From positions 1 to 5,026 of the forward strand of contig JAPLNJ010000204.1 in NCBI GenBank assembly GCA_026692885.1: a stretch of DNA of 5,026 nt. Reading direction: 5' to 3'. Within the stretch, counting starts at the first letter, position 1. Every line of letters starts with the position of its first letter. Below are positions 1-5,026 of the stretch, one piece after another. Made by a program: the position numbers and the translations under genes. Origin of the DNA: Planctomycetota bacterium (GTDB taxonomy: Bacteria; Planctomycetota; Planctomycetia; Pirellulales; Pirellulaceae). Under the pieces are notes generated by a model, which was not told where the DNA came from, did not search any database, and saw nothing but the letters and a program-made list of their open reading frames with translations.

Positions 1-74
1 TACAGAATTCAAAATTGGCGGTTTGACGACTTTGCCAAGTCAGAGTGGTTTGTCCGCCAATTTTGAATTCTGTA
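1..74. repeat. Perfect 21-bp inverted repeat with 32-nt loop, possible miniature element
   Basis: Bases 1-21 (beginning TACAGAATTCAAAATTGG) are exactly the reverse complement of bases 54-74. The 32-nt loop (22-53) holds a second, nested hairpin: GACTT at 28-32 pairs with AAGTC at 37-41 around a 4-nt loop. The element touches the window edge, so the left arm may extend further. No T-run follows the right arm, so it does not look like a simple intrinsic terminator. A perfect arm of this length in an intergenic position is typical of small palindromic mobile elements (MITE or REP type) or a recombinase or transposase substrate. That class is inferred; only the repeat itself is visible. It lies about 220 bp upstream of the first TIR gene and could mark the edge of the cassette. 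Confidence 0.8.
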
Positions 75-281
75 CGTCTGAGCCCTCGCGGCAAGCCCCC
101 TCCGGGCGACAACGTTAAACCCCATTCTTGCCACTCCCACCGTAAAAAGACGTTTGGTGTTAGCAGTGACGGCATTTCGCAGCGTTACGATCAACGCCGG
201 CGAGAACAAGACCGCACGGTGTCAACCTGCCATTTCACAATCTCCCCAAACGCGTCGGGTGCTTGTACAATGGCACGCTCC
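75..281. other. Non-coding leader upstream of the first TIR gene
   Basis: No convincing gene lies here. The open frames crossing it give arginine-, proline- and serine-rich translations with no recognisable domain. The promoter of the TIR/ATPase cluster would be expected in this stretch, but I see no clean -35/-10 pair. TACAAT at 266-271 resembles a -10 box but lacks a matching -35 at normal spacing. Confidence 0.4.
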
Positions 282-287
282 AGGAGG
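282..287 (+). promoter_or_regulatory. Strong ribosome binding site for the first TIR gene
   Basis: AGGAGG lies 7 nt before the ATG at 295. It decides the start: the alternative in-frame ATG at 154 would add 47 residues of non-domain sequence, whereas the ATG at 295 puts the first TIR strand (KVFVSY) directly at the N-terminus, exactly as in the downstream paralogue. Confidence 0.8.
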
Positions 288-294
288 GCCTACG

Positions 295-1212
295 ATGACC
301 AAGGTGTTTGTCAGTTATTGCCACGCACAGAGCGAGTGGGTTGGGGACCGGCTGGTGCCGGTGCTCAAGGCCGGCGGCGCCCATGTGCTGATCGACCGCG
401 AGCGGTTCGAGGCGGGTAAGGCGATTTTGGGACAGATGGACGCCGTGCAGGATCAGGCCGAACGGCAACTGCTCGTCCTGTCGCCGGAGTACCTAGCCAG
501 CAAGCCCTGCGCGCACGAAATGCAACGAGCGATCGACCTCGATCCGGATTTCAGCCAGGGCACGGTGATCCCCGTGCTGCGAGCGGACTGCAAGCTGCCC
601 AACCAGATCAAACGGCCGAATCCGCTGTACGTGAACCTGCAGGATGACCGCCAGGACGAACCCTGGGACAAGCTGCTGGCCGGGTGCGGCGCGGACCTGA
701 GCGTCTCTGCCCCGCACTGGCTGAACGTGCGAGACGAATTGCGGCAGTTGCTGTCGCAGGACTACTCGGTGAACCTGGTCGTCAGCGGCGAGAAGGTCGC
801 GTGGCGGGCCATGATCCAGCATTTGGCCGACGAGCATCTGCCGGGGTTGGTCCAGGTCGATTTCAACAGCGGCTCGACGATCAAGCGACCCGGCCTGCTG
901 CGGGAAATGCTTGGCGGGGGGGAAGCGACTTCGGCACTGCCTGACCCGCCGGACGACCTGAGCCGCTTGCAGGAGATTATCGAATCCAGGCCCGGGCTGA
1001 CGCGGATCGCGCTGTTGCACTTCGATCTTGTCCGTCAGCGGAACTACGGGATCGATCTGTTCAGCACGCTCCGCTTCTTAGTCGGCGAGCGACGGAAGAT
1101 CGCCCTGCTGATCGAATCACGGCAGCCGTTTGATTCGCTGCTGCCACCCGACGCCCCAACGCTCCGTTCGTGGCTGGATTTGAAGACCGTCGAACTCCGA
1201 GGGCGCCTGTGA
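295..1212 (+). CDS. TIR-domain protein with C-terminal inactive STAND-like domain (copy 1)
   Basis: This is a 305-residue soluble protein with no signal peptide or membrane segment. Residues 1 to about 130 form a TIR domain (TIR_2-like). It has strand A KVFVSY (3-8), a BB-loop region LIDRERFEAGK (32-42), the strand LLVLS (59-63), and CAHEM (72-76), where E75 aligns with the catalytic glutamate of NAD+-cleaving TIRs such as SARM1 (VHKEI). NAD+ hydrolysis or cyclic-ADPR-type product formation is therefore plausible but not shown. After a linker with SAPHWL (138-143), residues 158-305 resemble a P-loop NTPase fold that has lost catalysis. VVSGEKVAWR (162-171) sits where Walker A would be, with WR in place of GK. 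ALLHFD (239-244) sits at Walker B and ALLIESRQP (270-278) at a sensor-1-like strand. I read this as an inactive STAND (iSTAND-type) module for pairing with the ATPase encoded at 2195-4318. It is about 60% identical to the next gene over the TIR half and about 40% over the following part (hand-aligned). Its GC-rich style (42/60 over 361-420) matches the ATPase part of the third gene rather than its paralogue. The TIR call is firm; the C-terminal call is moderate. Confidence 0.88.
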   Translation: MTKVFVSYCHAQSEWVGDRLVPVLKAGGAHVLIDRERFEAGKAILGQMDAVQDQAERQLLVLSPEYLASKPCAHEMQRAIDLDPDFSQGTVIPVLRADCKLPNQIKRPNPLYVNLQDDRQDEPWDKLLAGCGADLSVSAPHWLNVRDELRQLLSQDYSVNLVVSGEKVAWRAMIQHLADEHLPGLVQVDFNSGSTIKRPGLLREMLGGGEATSALPDPPDDLSRLQEIIESRPGLTRIALLHFDLVRQRNYGIDLFSTLRFLVGERRKIALLIESRQPFDSLLPPDAPTLRSWLDLKTVELRGRL

Positions 1213-1274
1213 CATACGTGCATGCTTCACAAGCAGAGATCCATTGACGGCAGGAACAATGTCAGAGTATCGCT

Positions 1275-1278
1275 GAGG
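1275..1278 (+). promoter_or_regulatory. Ribosome binding site for the second TIR gene
   Basis: GAGG lies 8 nt before the ATG at 1287. Together with start-to-start alignment to the upstream paralogue (both begin M-x-KVFVSYCH), it fixes the start. The 74-bp gap before this gene (1213-1286) holds TTGACG at 1244-1249 but no good -10 partner, so read-through from the first gene is the simpler assumption. Confidence 0.6.
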
Positions 1279-1286
1279 CGCGAACG

Positions 1287-2198
1287 ATGCGGAAGGTATT
1301 CGTTAGCTATTGCCACCGACAGGGAGACTGGGTCTGGAACAGGCTCACTCCCTGCTTGCGCTATGCCGGTGCGGAGTTGCTGATCGACCGAGAACGGTTC
1401 GAACTCGGAAAGGGCGTAATGGGCCAGATGGATCGTTTGCAGGATAAGGCCGACATTCATCTATTGGTCTTGTCGGATGACTACCTAAAGAGCAAGTACT
1501 GTCGACACGAAATGGATCGCGCCATTGACGCGGATCCGACCTTCACAAAGGGCCTCGTTCTGCCGTTGAAAACCGACGCATCTGACCTACCGGGCAGGTT
1601 TGGTCGAGTGGATTCGCCACTCTACCTGGACATGCGCGACGACAGTTGTGTCGATGCCTGGGAGAGGTTATTCAGGGCGTGCCGCGTGGACCTCGGCACC
1701 TCGGCGCCTCACTGGCTTAGCGTTGCCGATGACCTCGCGCTGTTCCTTGATCGCAGACAATCCGTTGGTCTCGTCGTATATGGGAAAAACCTGAATTGGC
1801 GTGGCTTGATCCAACACGTGATGACGAGCCGAGCGCCGAAGCTCGTTGCCGTGGATCTTGACAATCCGAAAACTATCGAGCGCCATGGGCTCTTGGCGGA
1901 GATTCTGAACGCGCTTCGTATTCCACACGATATCTCGTCCGATGCAAGCGACCTGTCGAAATTCAGTGAGGCATTGAAATCTCGTGAACCCTCCTTAGTC
2001 GCCCTGAAACATTTTGACAATGTTTGTCATCGCGACTACGGCGCCGAATTGCCAAAAACACTCCGACATCTGATCAAAGATGCAAGAAAACTGGTGCTGT
2101 TGACCCAGTCGCACAGGCCCCAGAATTCATTCCTGCCGTGGAATCAGGAGGACTCGCCGTTGATAACATCCTCCGTGGATCTGAAAGGACGCGAGTGA
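1287..2198 (+). CDS. TIR-domain protein with C-terminal inactive STAND-like domain (copy 2)
   Basis: This 303-residue protein is colinear with the product of 295-1212 and has no membrane segment. The TIR domain (residues 1 to about 130) keeps all the landmarks: KVFVSYCH (3-10), LIDRERFELGK (32-42), LLVLS (59-63) and CRHEM (72-76) with the putative catalytic E75. Both paralogues could therefore be enzymatically active. The C-terminal half again shows a P-loop-like strand whose lysine motif is gone: VVYGKNLNWRGLIQH (163-177), with W171-R172 where GK is expected. KHFDN (241-245) sits at the Walker B position and LVLLTQSHRP (269-278) resembles a sensor strand. The linker motif SAPHWL (139-144) is conserved. 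The stop codon overlaps the GTG start of the ATPase gene by 4 bp, so the two are probably translationally coupled. GC is clearly lower than in copy 1 (about 28-33 of 60 in sampled lines), which argues against a very recent duplication and for divergence or separate acquisition. The role inferred is a second TIR effector or regulatory subunit of the same complex. Confidence 0.87.
   Translation: MRKVFVSYCHRQGDWVWNRLTPCLRYAGAELLIDRERFELGKGVMGQMDRLQDKADIHLLVLSDDYLKSKYCRHEMDRAIDADPTFTKGLVLPLKTDASDLPGRFGRVDSPLYLDMRDDSCVDAWERLFRACRVDLGTSAPHWLSVADDLALFLDRRQSVGLVVYGKNLNWRGLIQHVMTSRAPKLVAVDLDNPKTIERHGLLAEILNALRIPHDISSDASDLSKFSEALKSREPSLVALKHFDNVCHRDYGAELPKTLRHLIKDARKLVLLTQSHRPQNSFLPWNQEDSPLITSSVDLKGRE
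2185..2198 (+). promoter_or_regulatory. RBS and GTGA stop/start overlap of the ATPase gene
   Basis: AAGGA (2185-2189) lies 5 nt before GTG at 2195-2197, which overlaps the TGA (2196-2198) ending the second TIR gene. This arrangement is typical of translational coupling. It is preferred over an ATG at 2024, which lies deep inside the TIR gene. A second GTG at 2204 is possible but has poorer SD spacing (GAGG only 3 nt upstream). Confidence 0.65.
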
Positions 2199-4318
2199 GG
2201 AATGTGAGCCAAAAGCGTTTTCGGCAGCTCGGTCTTCTACCGACCAATCGTTACCGCGCTCTGCAGGGCGTCTGGCTCCTGTATCGGAAGCCCGCCGAAT
2301 TTTCCCAAGGCTTCGCGGGCGGATCGACACGGAACTGGTTTCGAGCAGCCACTTGCGTGGCGTTCTTCGTTGGATTGAATGCAATCCTTGCTTGTGTGTT
2401 GACGATTCACGCGTGGCACGCAGCTGCGGGGGCACAGGATGCGAGAGGATTGGTGGTAAACCTGCTTGTTCTCGGGACGCTGTTGGGAGCGAACTTCTCC
2501 GTCGTTCAGGGCCTTTTCACGAAGGCCGCTACGACCGTCTATTCCGCGTTTCTCGCCAGTGTCGGCGTAGCGTTGATGTTCGGCGCGATCGGTCTGGTCG
2601 CGACTCGAACCGAGACAGCGATCACAACTTCCGCGGTGGTCTTTTCGGCGTTTCTGTTCGGGGCACTGCGGGCCTACTATTACCTTTTTCATCTCCTTTT
2701 CGTGGCTCTTCGCGGCGACCACTACCGCGTTCATCCGGTCGCCTGGGATGACATGTGTTCGCTTCCCTTTCCCGGCCTAGCCCGATTGCTCGTCGCCTAT
2801 GCCGAAGCTTCGCCGGTCGAGGGCGAGCAGGAACTTAATCGACTGTCCGAGAAGTACCCTAGTCAACAGCCTTCGGCCCTGTGGGCACGGACGATTCTCG
2901 TGGCACGCCAATGCGGCCGTCGGTCCAGGCTGACCGAGGTTCCCGAACTTGCCGCCCGGCTGCCCGAAGGCGATCGTGGATACCTCGCCGAAACGCGACG
3001 CCTGCGGGAAATGATCGATGAAATCGCCCGGCTGCAAGCGCGGCTGGATACGGTGACGCGTCCGTTCTTCCGCGAACCGCTGGCGCGGTCGCTGGTCGCC
3101 GAAATCAACGCGTTCCAAGGCACGATCGCCGGCTTTCACGAACCGCTGGCCAGCGAATTCCGCAAGGCGTCGCAGGCTTGGCTGGCCCTGGCGCAGCGCC
3201 AGTGGGACGAGGCCCGCACCGTGTTGGCCAAGAGCCGCACGCCCCAGGTCTTTCGCGCCGGAGATCCCGTCGACCGCAGCCAGGAGGCGTTTGTCGAGCG
3301 GAACGAGGTGGTCGGCGAGGTCGAAGGCCAGATCATGCTCAGCACCGGCTGCGCCGGCCTGATTCTGTACGGGCGGCGGCGAGTCGGCAAATCGACGGTG
3401 CTGAAGAACCTGCCGGCCTTTCTGCCCAATCACGTTCGCGTCGCCACGCTGTCGATGCAGAATGCGGAAGCGTTCACGTCCCTCGCGTCGCTGCTGCGGC
3501 TGATCGCCAAAACGGTTCAGGCTGCCTGCCACGATCTGGAACTGCCGACAATCGAGGCGGCGGGGTTGGCCGATCTGTTTCCGTGGCTCGGCCGAGTGAA
3601 CGAACGGCTCAAACAGCACAGCGCGCGTTTGCTGCTGGCCGTGGACGAATACGAGTCGCTCGATCTGAAAATCGGGTCCGGCACGTTCCCCGAAGACCTG
3701 CTGGCTGCGCTGCGCGATTCGATCCAATCGCACCGGCAGATCACCTGGGTGCTGGCCGGCAGCCACGATATCACGGAACTGGTCCACGCGCCGTGGCCTT
3801 CGTACCTGGTCAGCATGCGGACCATCGACGTGCCGCTGTTCACGCCCGAGGAGACGCGACTGTTGCTGACCGCGCCGTTGCGGCACTCGCAGCTGTGGCC
3901 AGCGAACGATCCGCAGCGTCCGCGTTTCGAACCCGGCTTCTGGGGCGAGGGCGGCGTCGAACGGATCCACGCCGAGGCAGCGGGCTGGCCGCATCTGGTG
4001 CAATTGATCGCCGAAACGGCCGTGGACGTGGTGAACAACTCGGCCGCCACACAATTGGATGCGTCTCTGTTCGATGCCACGTTGGACAAAGCCGTCGCGC
4101 GCGGCGATGCCGTGCTGCGGCTGTTGATGCAGACCGAGTCCACGCTCGTCGGCGAATGGGACTATCTGTGCGGCTTCCGCCGCCGCGACCTGCAGCCCCC
4201 GCCCGCCGACGAGGCCCTTTACACGTCGTTCCGCCGCCGTCTGCTGGTCGTCGACGAGGTCGGCCAATGGCGGCTCCGTGTGCCCCTGATGCAGCGCTGG
4301 CTACGGCAGCGCGGCTAG
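2195..4318 (+). CDS. Membrane-anchored STAND/archaeal-type P-loop ATPase with C-terminal winged-helix-like end
   Basis: The protein has 707 residues if the GTG at 2195 is used. Residues 1-49 are basic and rich in R and K. Four hydrophobic segments follow at about 50-71, 86-108, 113-136 and 145-172, so by the positive-inside rule both ends should be cytoplasmic. Residues about 190-350 are predicted helical and charged, without a recognised domain. The ATPase core starts after RAGDPVD (354-360) and F366-x-x-R-x-E371. It has Walker A GRRRVGKST (393-401), Walker B LLLAVDEYE (479-487; D484, E485) and a sensor-1 strand WVLAGSHD (518-525). PLFTPEE and AGWPHLVQLI (G597 to about 604) are typical of the lid/helical part in ATPase_2/AAA_16/STAND proteins. 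The end, about 640-707, with RRLLVVDE...LRVPLMQRWL, looks like a winged helix. All catalytic landmarks are present, unlike in the two TIR partners. The likely role is an NTP-driven sensor or scaffold at the inner membrane that controls the TIR proteins. GC3 rises from about 61% (70 codons from the start) to about 84% (50 codons around Walker A), hand-counted, suggesting the membrane part and ATPase part differ in origin or constraint. The ATPase call is firm; the trigger and role are inferred. Confidence 0.85.
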   Translation: MRNVSQKRFRQLGLLPTNRYRALQGVWLLYRKPAEFSQGFAGGSTRNWFRAATCVAFFVGLNAILACVLTIHAWHAAAGAQDARGLVVNLLVLGTLLGANFSVVQGLFTKAATTVYSAFLASVGVALMFGAIGLVATRTETAITTSAVVFSAFLFGALRAYYYLFHLLFVALRGDHYRVHPVAWDDMCSLPFPGLARLLVAYAEASPVEGEQELNRLSEKYPSQQPSALWARTILVARQCGRRSRLTEVPELAARLPEGDRGYLAETRRLREMIDEIARLQARLDTVTRPFFREPLARSLVAEINAFQGTIAGFHEPLASEFRKASQAWLALAQRQWDEARTVLAKSRTPQVFRAGDPVDRSQEAFVERNEVVGEVEGQIMLSTGCAGLILYGRRRVGKSTVLKNLPAFLPNHVRVATLSMQNAEAFTSLASLLRLIAKTVQAACHDLELPTIEAAGLADLFPWLGRVNERLKQHSARLLLAVDEYESLDLKIGSGTFPEDLLAALRDSIQSHRQITWVLAGSHDITELVHAPWPSYLVSMRTIDVPLFTPEETRLLLTAPLRHSQLWPANDPQRPRFEPGFWGEGGVERIHAEAAGWPHLVQLIAETAVDVVNNSAATQLDASLFDATLDKAVARGDAVLRLLMQTESTLVGEWDYLCGFRRRDLQPPPADEALYTSFRRRLLVVDEVGQWRLRVPLMQRWLRQRG

Positions 4319-4347
4319 TGCGTCGTCAAGACTTAATATTGGGGTTG

Positions 4348-4374
4348 GCTTGGGTGCCACTGGCTCCGCCAGTG
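4348..4374. repeat. Planctomycete-type palindromic repeat, copy 1 (degenerate)
   Basis: This is a 27-bp unit matching 4379-4405 with a single mismatch (G4353 versus T4384) at a 31-bp offset. Its own hairpin has a 7-bp stem (CACTGGC 4358-4364 with GCCAGTG 4368-4374, loop TCC). The longer stem seen in copy 2 is broken here by C4375. Confidence 0.75.
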
Positions 4375-4378
4375 CCGA

Positions 4379-4409
4379 GCTTGTGTGCCACTGGCTCCGC
4401 CAGTGGCAC
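4379..4409. repeat. Planctomycete-type palindromic repeat, copy 2 (intact hairpin)
   Basis: This is the second unit of the direct repeat. Bases 4385-4395 (GTGCCACTGGC) are the exact reverse complement of 4399-4409 around the 3-nt loop TCC, giving an 11-bp GC-rich stem. From memory, this motif is a very common intergenic repeat in planctomycete genomes; that statement is recall, not a search. Confidence 0.8.
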
Positions 4410-4486
4410 CCCAAAATCTAGCCTTGAAGACGTACTAGCCACGCCTCAGCAAACGCCACTCCGCTTCTCAAGGCCGGCTCAGGAAA

Positions 4487-5026
4487 TTACTTCCCGCGCA
4501 GTTCGCGGGCGGCGGTCGCCAGGGTCGCGAACAGGTTTTCCAGAGCGCTCTCTTCCACGGCCGAAAAGGCGATGCGGATGTCGGTCTCGCCGTCGGCAAT
4601 CACGCCCACGCCGTGCCGCTCCAGCAGGTGCTTGCGGTACGTCTCCGCATCCAGGCCCTTCAGCTTCAGGCACATGAAATAGCCTGCATTGAAGGGATAG
4701 GCTTCCCAGAGTTCGGCATAACCGGGCGTTTTCAGAATCGCGTGCACTTGCTTGGCACGGGCCTCCAAGACCGACTTTTTCTGCGCGCGTTCCGCCGCAA
4801 TCGAATTGCCGGCCAAGGCCTTGGCTAGCACGGTCTGCGCGACGTGTGAGCAGTTCGAGATCGCGCTGCGGATGGCACCCGCGACCTTCTTCTCCAGCGC
4901 GCCGTAGAGCGATTCGTCGCTCAAGAACGCCTTGGTGCCGAACGTCAGCATGCCGGTGCGGAAACCCCAGACAAATTCTTCCTTCGTTGGTCCGTCCGTC
5001 TTGACGGCCAGGATGCGCTCGTGCAA
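4487..5026 (-). CDS. Class I/II PLP-dependent aminotransferase, C-terminal part (truncated by window)
   Basis: Only the last 179 or so residues are visible; the gene continues past the right edge, and the TTG at the edge is not a credible start. In the visible part, T14-K15-E-E-F-V-W-G21-F-R23-T-G25 fits the pattern K-x5-G/N-x-R-x-G of fold-type I aminotransferases. K15 of the fragment is thus the probable PLP Schiff-base lysine and R23 the phosphate-binding arginine. DIRIAFSAVEE near the C-terminus carries the arginine that binds the substrate carboxylate in AspC-like enzymes. The DGPTKEEFVWGFR context resembles a group of bacterial class I/II aminotransferases whose substrate I cannot name. 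The enzyme is cytosolic and would transfer an amino group from an amino acid to a 2-oxo acid. The gene converges on the ATPase gene with 168 bp between the stops, so it is not part of the TIR operon and is best read as flanking metabolism. Confidence 0.85.
   Translation of the reverse strand: MHERILAVKTDGPTKEEFVWGFRTGMLTFGTKAFLSDESLYGALEKKVAGAIRSAISNCSHVAQTVLAKALAGNSIAAERAQKKSVLEARAKQVHAILKTPGYAELWEAYPFNAGYFMCLKLKGLDAETYRKHLLERHGVGVIADGETDIRIAFSAVEESALENLFATLATAARELRGK

Larger units (their letters stand above)
4321..4432. repeat. 112-bp imperfect palindrome between convergent genes
   Basis: The arms 4321-4345 and 4408-4432 are inverted copies matching at 20 of 25 positions, with a perfect GGGGT/ACCCC inner edge. 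They enclose two direct repeats that are themselves palindromic. The element begins 2 bp after the ATPase stop codon and ends about 55 bp before the aminotransferase stop. It may serve as a bidirectional transcript end, but no T-run follows the stems on either strand, so an intrinsic-terminator call is not supported. The nested design suggests a small non-autonomous repeat element. Confidence 0.65.

Noticed and set aside
154..294. Upstream in-frame ATG extending the first TIR protein by 47 residues
   Set aside because: The added residues have no domain character, AGGAGG sits at ideal distance from the ATG at 295, and the paralogue starts at the same place as the 295 start.
1244..1273. Possible internal promoter before the second TIR gene (TTGACG at 1244, TATCGC at 1268)
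   Set aside because: The -10 matches only three of six consensus bases and the spacing is 18 bp. Such matches are common by chance, and planctomycete promoters are poorly defined.
2024..2194. Long-frame ATG start for the ATPase gene at 2024
   Set aside because: It would overlap the second TIR gene by 175 bp and add residues without similarity to anything. The GTG at 2195 has an SD and the typical GTGA overlap.
2777..4267. Open frame of 496 codons on the minus strand opposite the ATPase gene
   Set aside because: Its translation is rich in Q, R and G with no motif, a usual by-product of GC-rich codons on the other strand. The + strand frame has full Walker motifs.
295..4318. Thoeris defence system
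   Set aside because: The TIR proteins could resemble ThsB, but no ThsA (SIR2/SLOG or membrane-SLOG) is present. The third gene is a P-loop ATPase, not an NAD-binding effector.
4385..4409. Intrinsic terminator between the convergent genes
   Set aside because: The 11-bp stem is strong but no U-run follows it on either strand, so it is recorded as a repeat only.
3178..4677. Open frame of 499 codons on the + strand in another phase of the ATPase gene
   Set aside because: The translation is low-complexity R/A/G/P and runs through the intergenic repeat and into the aminotransferase gene; it is a frame shadow.
4487..5026. Complete short aminotransferase starting from the TTG at the right edge
   Set aside because: The fragment begins just 15 residues before the PLP lysine, which normally lies past residue 200, so the gene is cut by the window.

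Overview
The window looks like a GC-rich bacterial chromosome, most probably a planctomycete. The evidence is a high-GC codon style in most genes and, at 4348-4405, a direct repeat built on GTGCCACTGGC...GCCAGTG. I remember that palindrome as a frequent intergenic repeat in Pirellulales-type genomes. No rRNA, tRNA or taxonomic marker gene is present, so the assignment is an inference.

Layout. Positions 1-74 hold a perfect 21-bp inverted repeat around a 32-nt loop, which may be a miniature mobile or REP-like element cut by the window edge. Positions 75-294 are a non-coding leader. Three genes follow on the + strand: two tandem paralogues of about 300 residues (295-1212 and 1287-2198), each a TIR domain followed by a P-loop-like domain that has lost its Walker A lysine, and a 707-residue protein (2195-4318) with four predicted membrane helices and an intact STAND/archaeal-type ATPase module with a C-terminal winged-helix-like end. 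The second and third genes overlap by 4 bp (GTGA). Positions 4319-4486 carry a 112-bp imperfect palindrome containing the paired repeats. A convergent, truncated class I/II aminotransferase gene (4487-5026, minus strand) closes the window and looks like ordinary metabolic flank.

Reading of the gene set. TIR domains that keep the catalytic glutamate often cleave NAD+ in bacterial conflict systems, and STAND ATPases act as NTP-dependent switches that sense a trigger. The likeliest inference is a compact TIR/STAND conflict (anti-phage or abortive-infection) cassette. The ATPase would be the membrane-bound sensor or scaffold. The two TIR proteins, with inactive STAND-like halves, would be soluble effectors recruited through STAND-STAND contacts. 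The sequence shows the domain arrangement but not the activity.

Mosaic signal. The first TIR gene and the ATPase part of the third gene share one GC-rich style. The second TIR gene and the membrane part of the third gene share a lower-GC style. This suggests that a block running from about 1213 to about 2930 has a different history.
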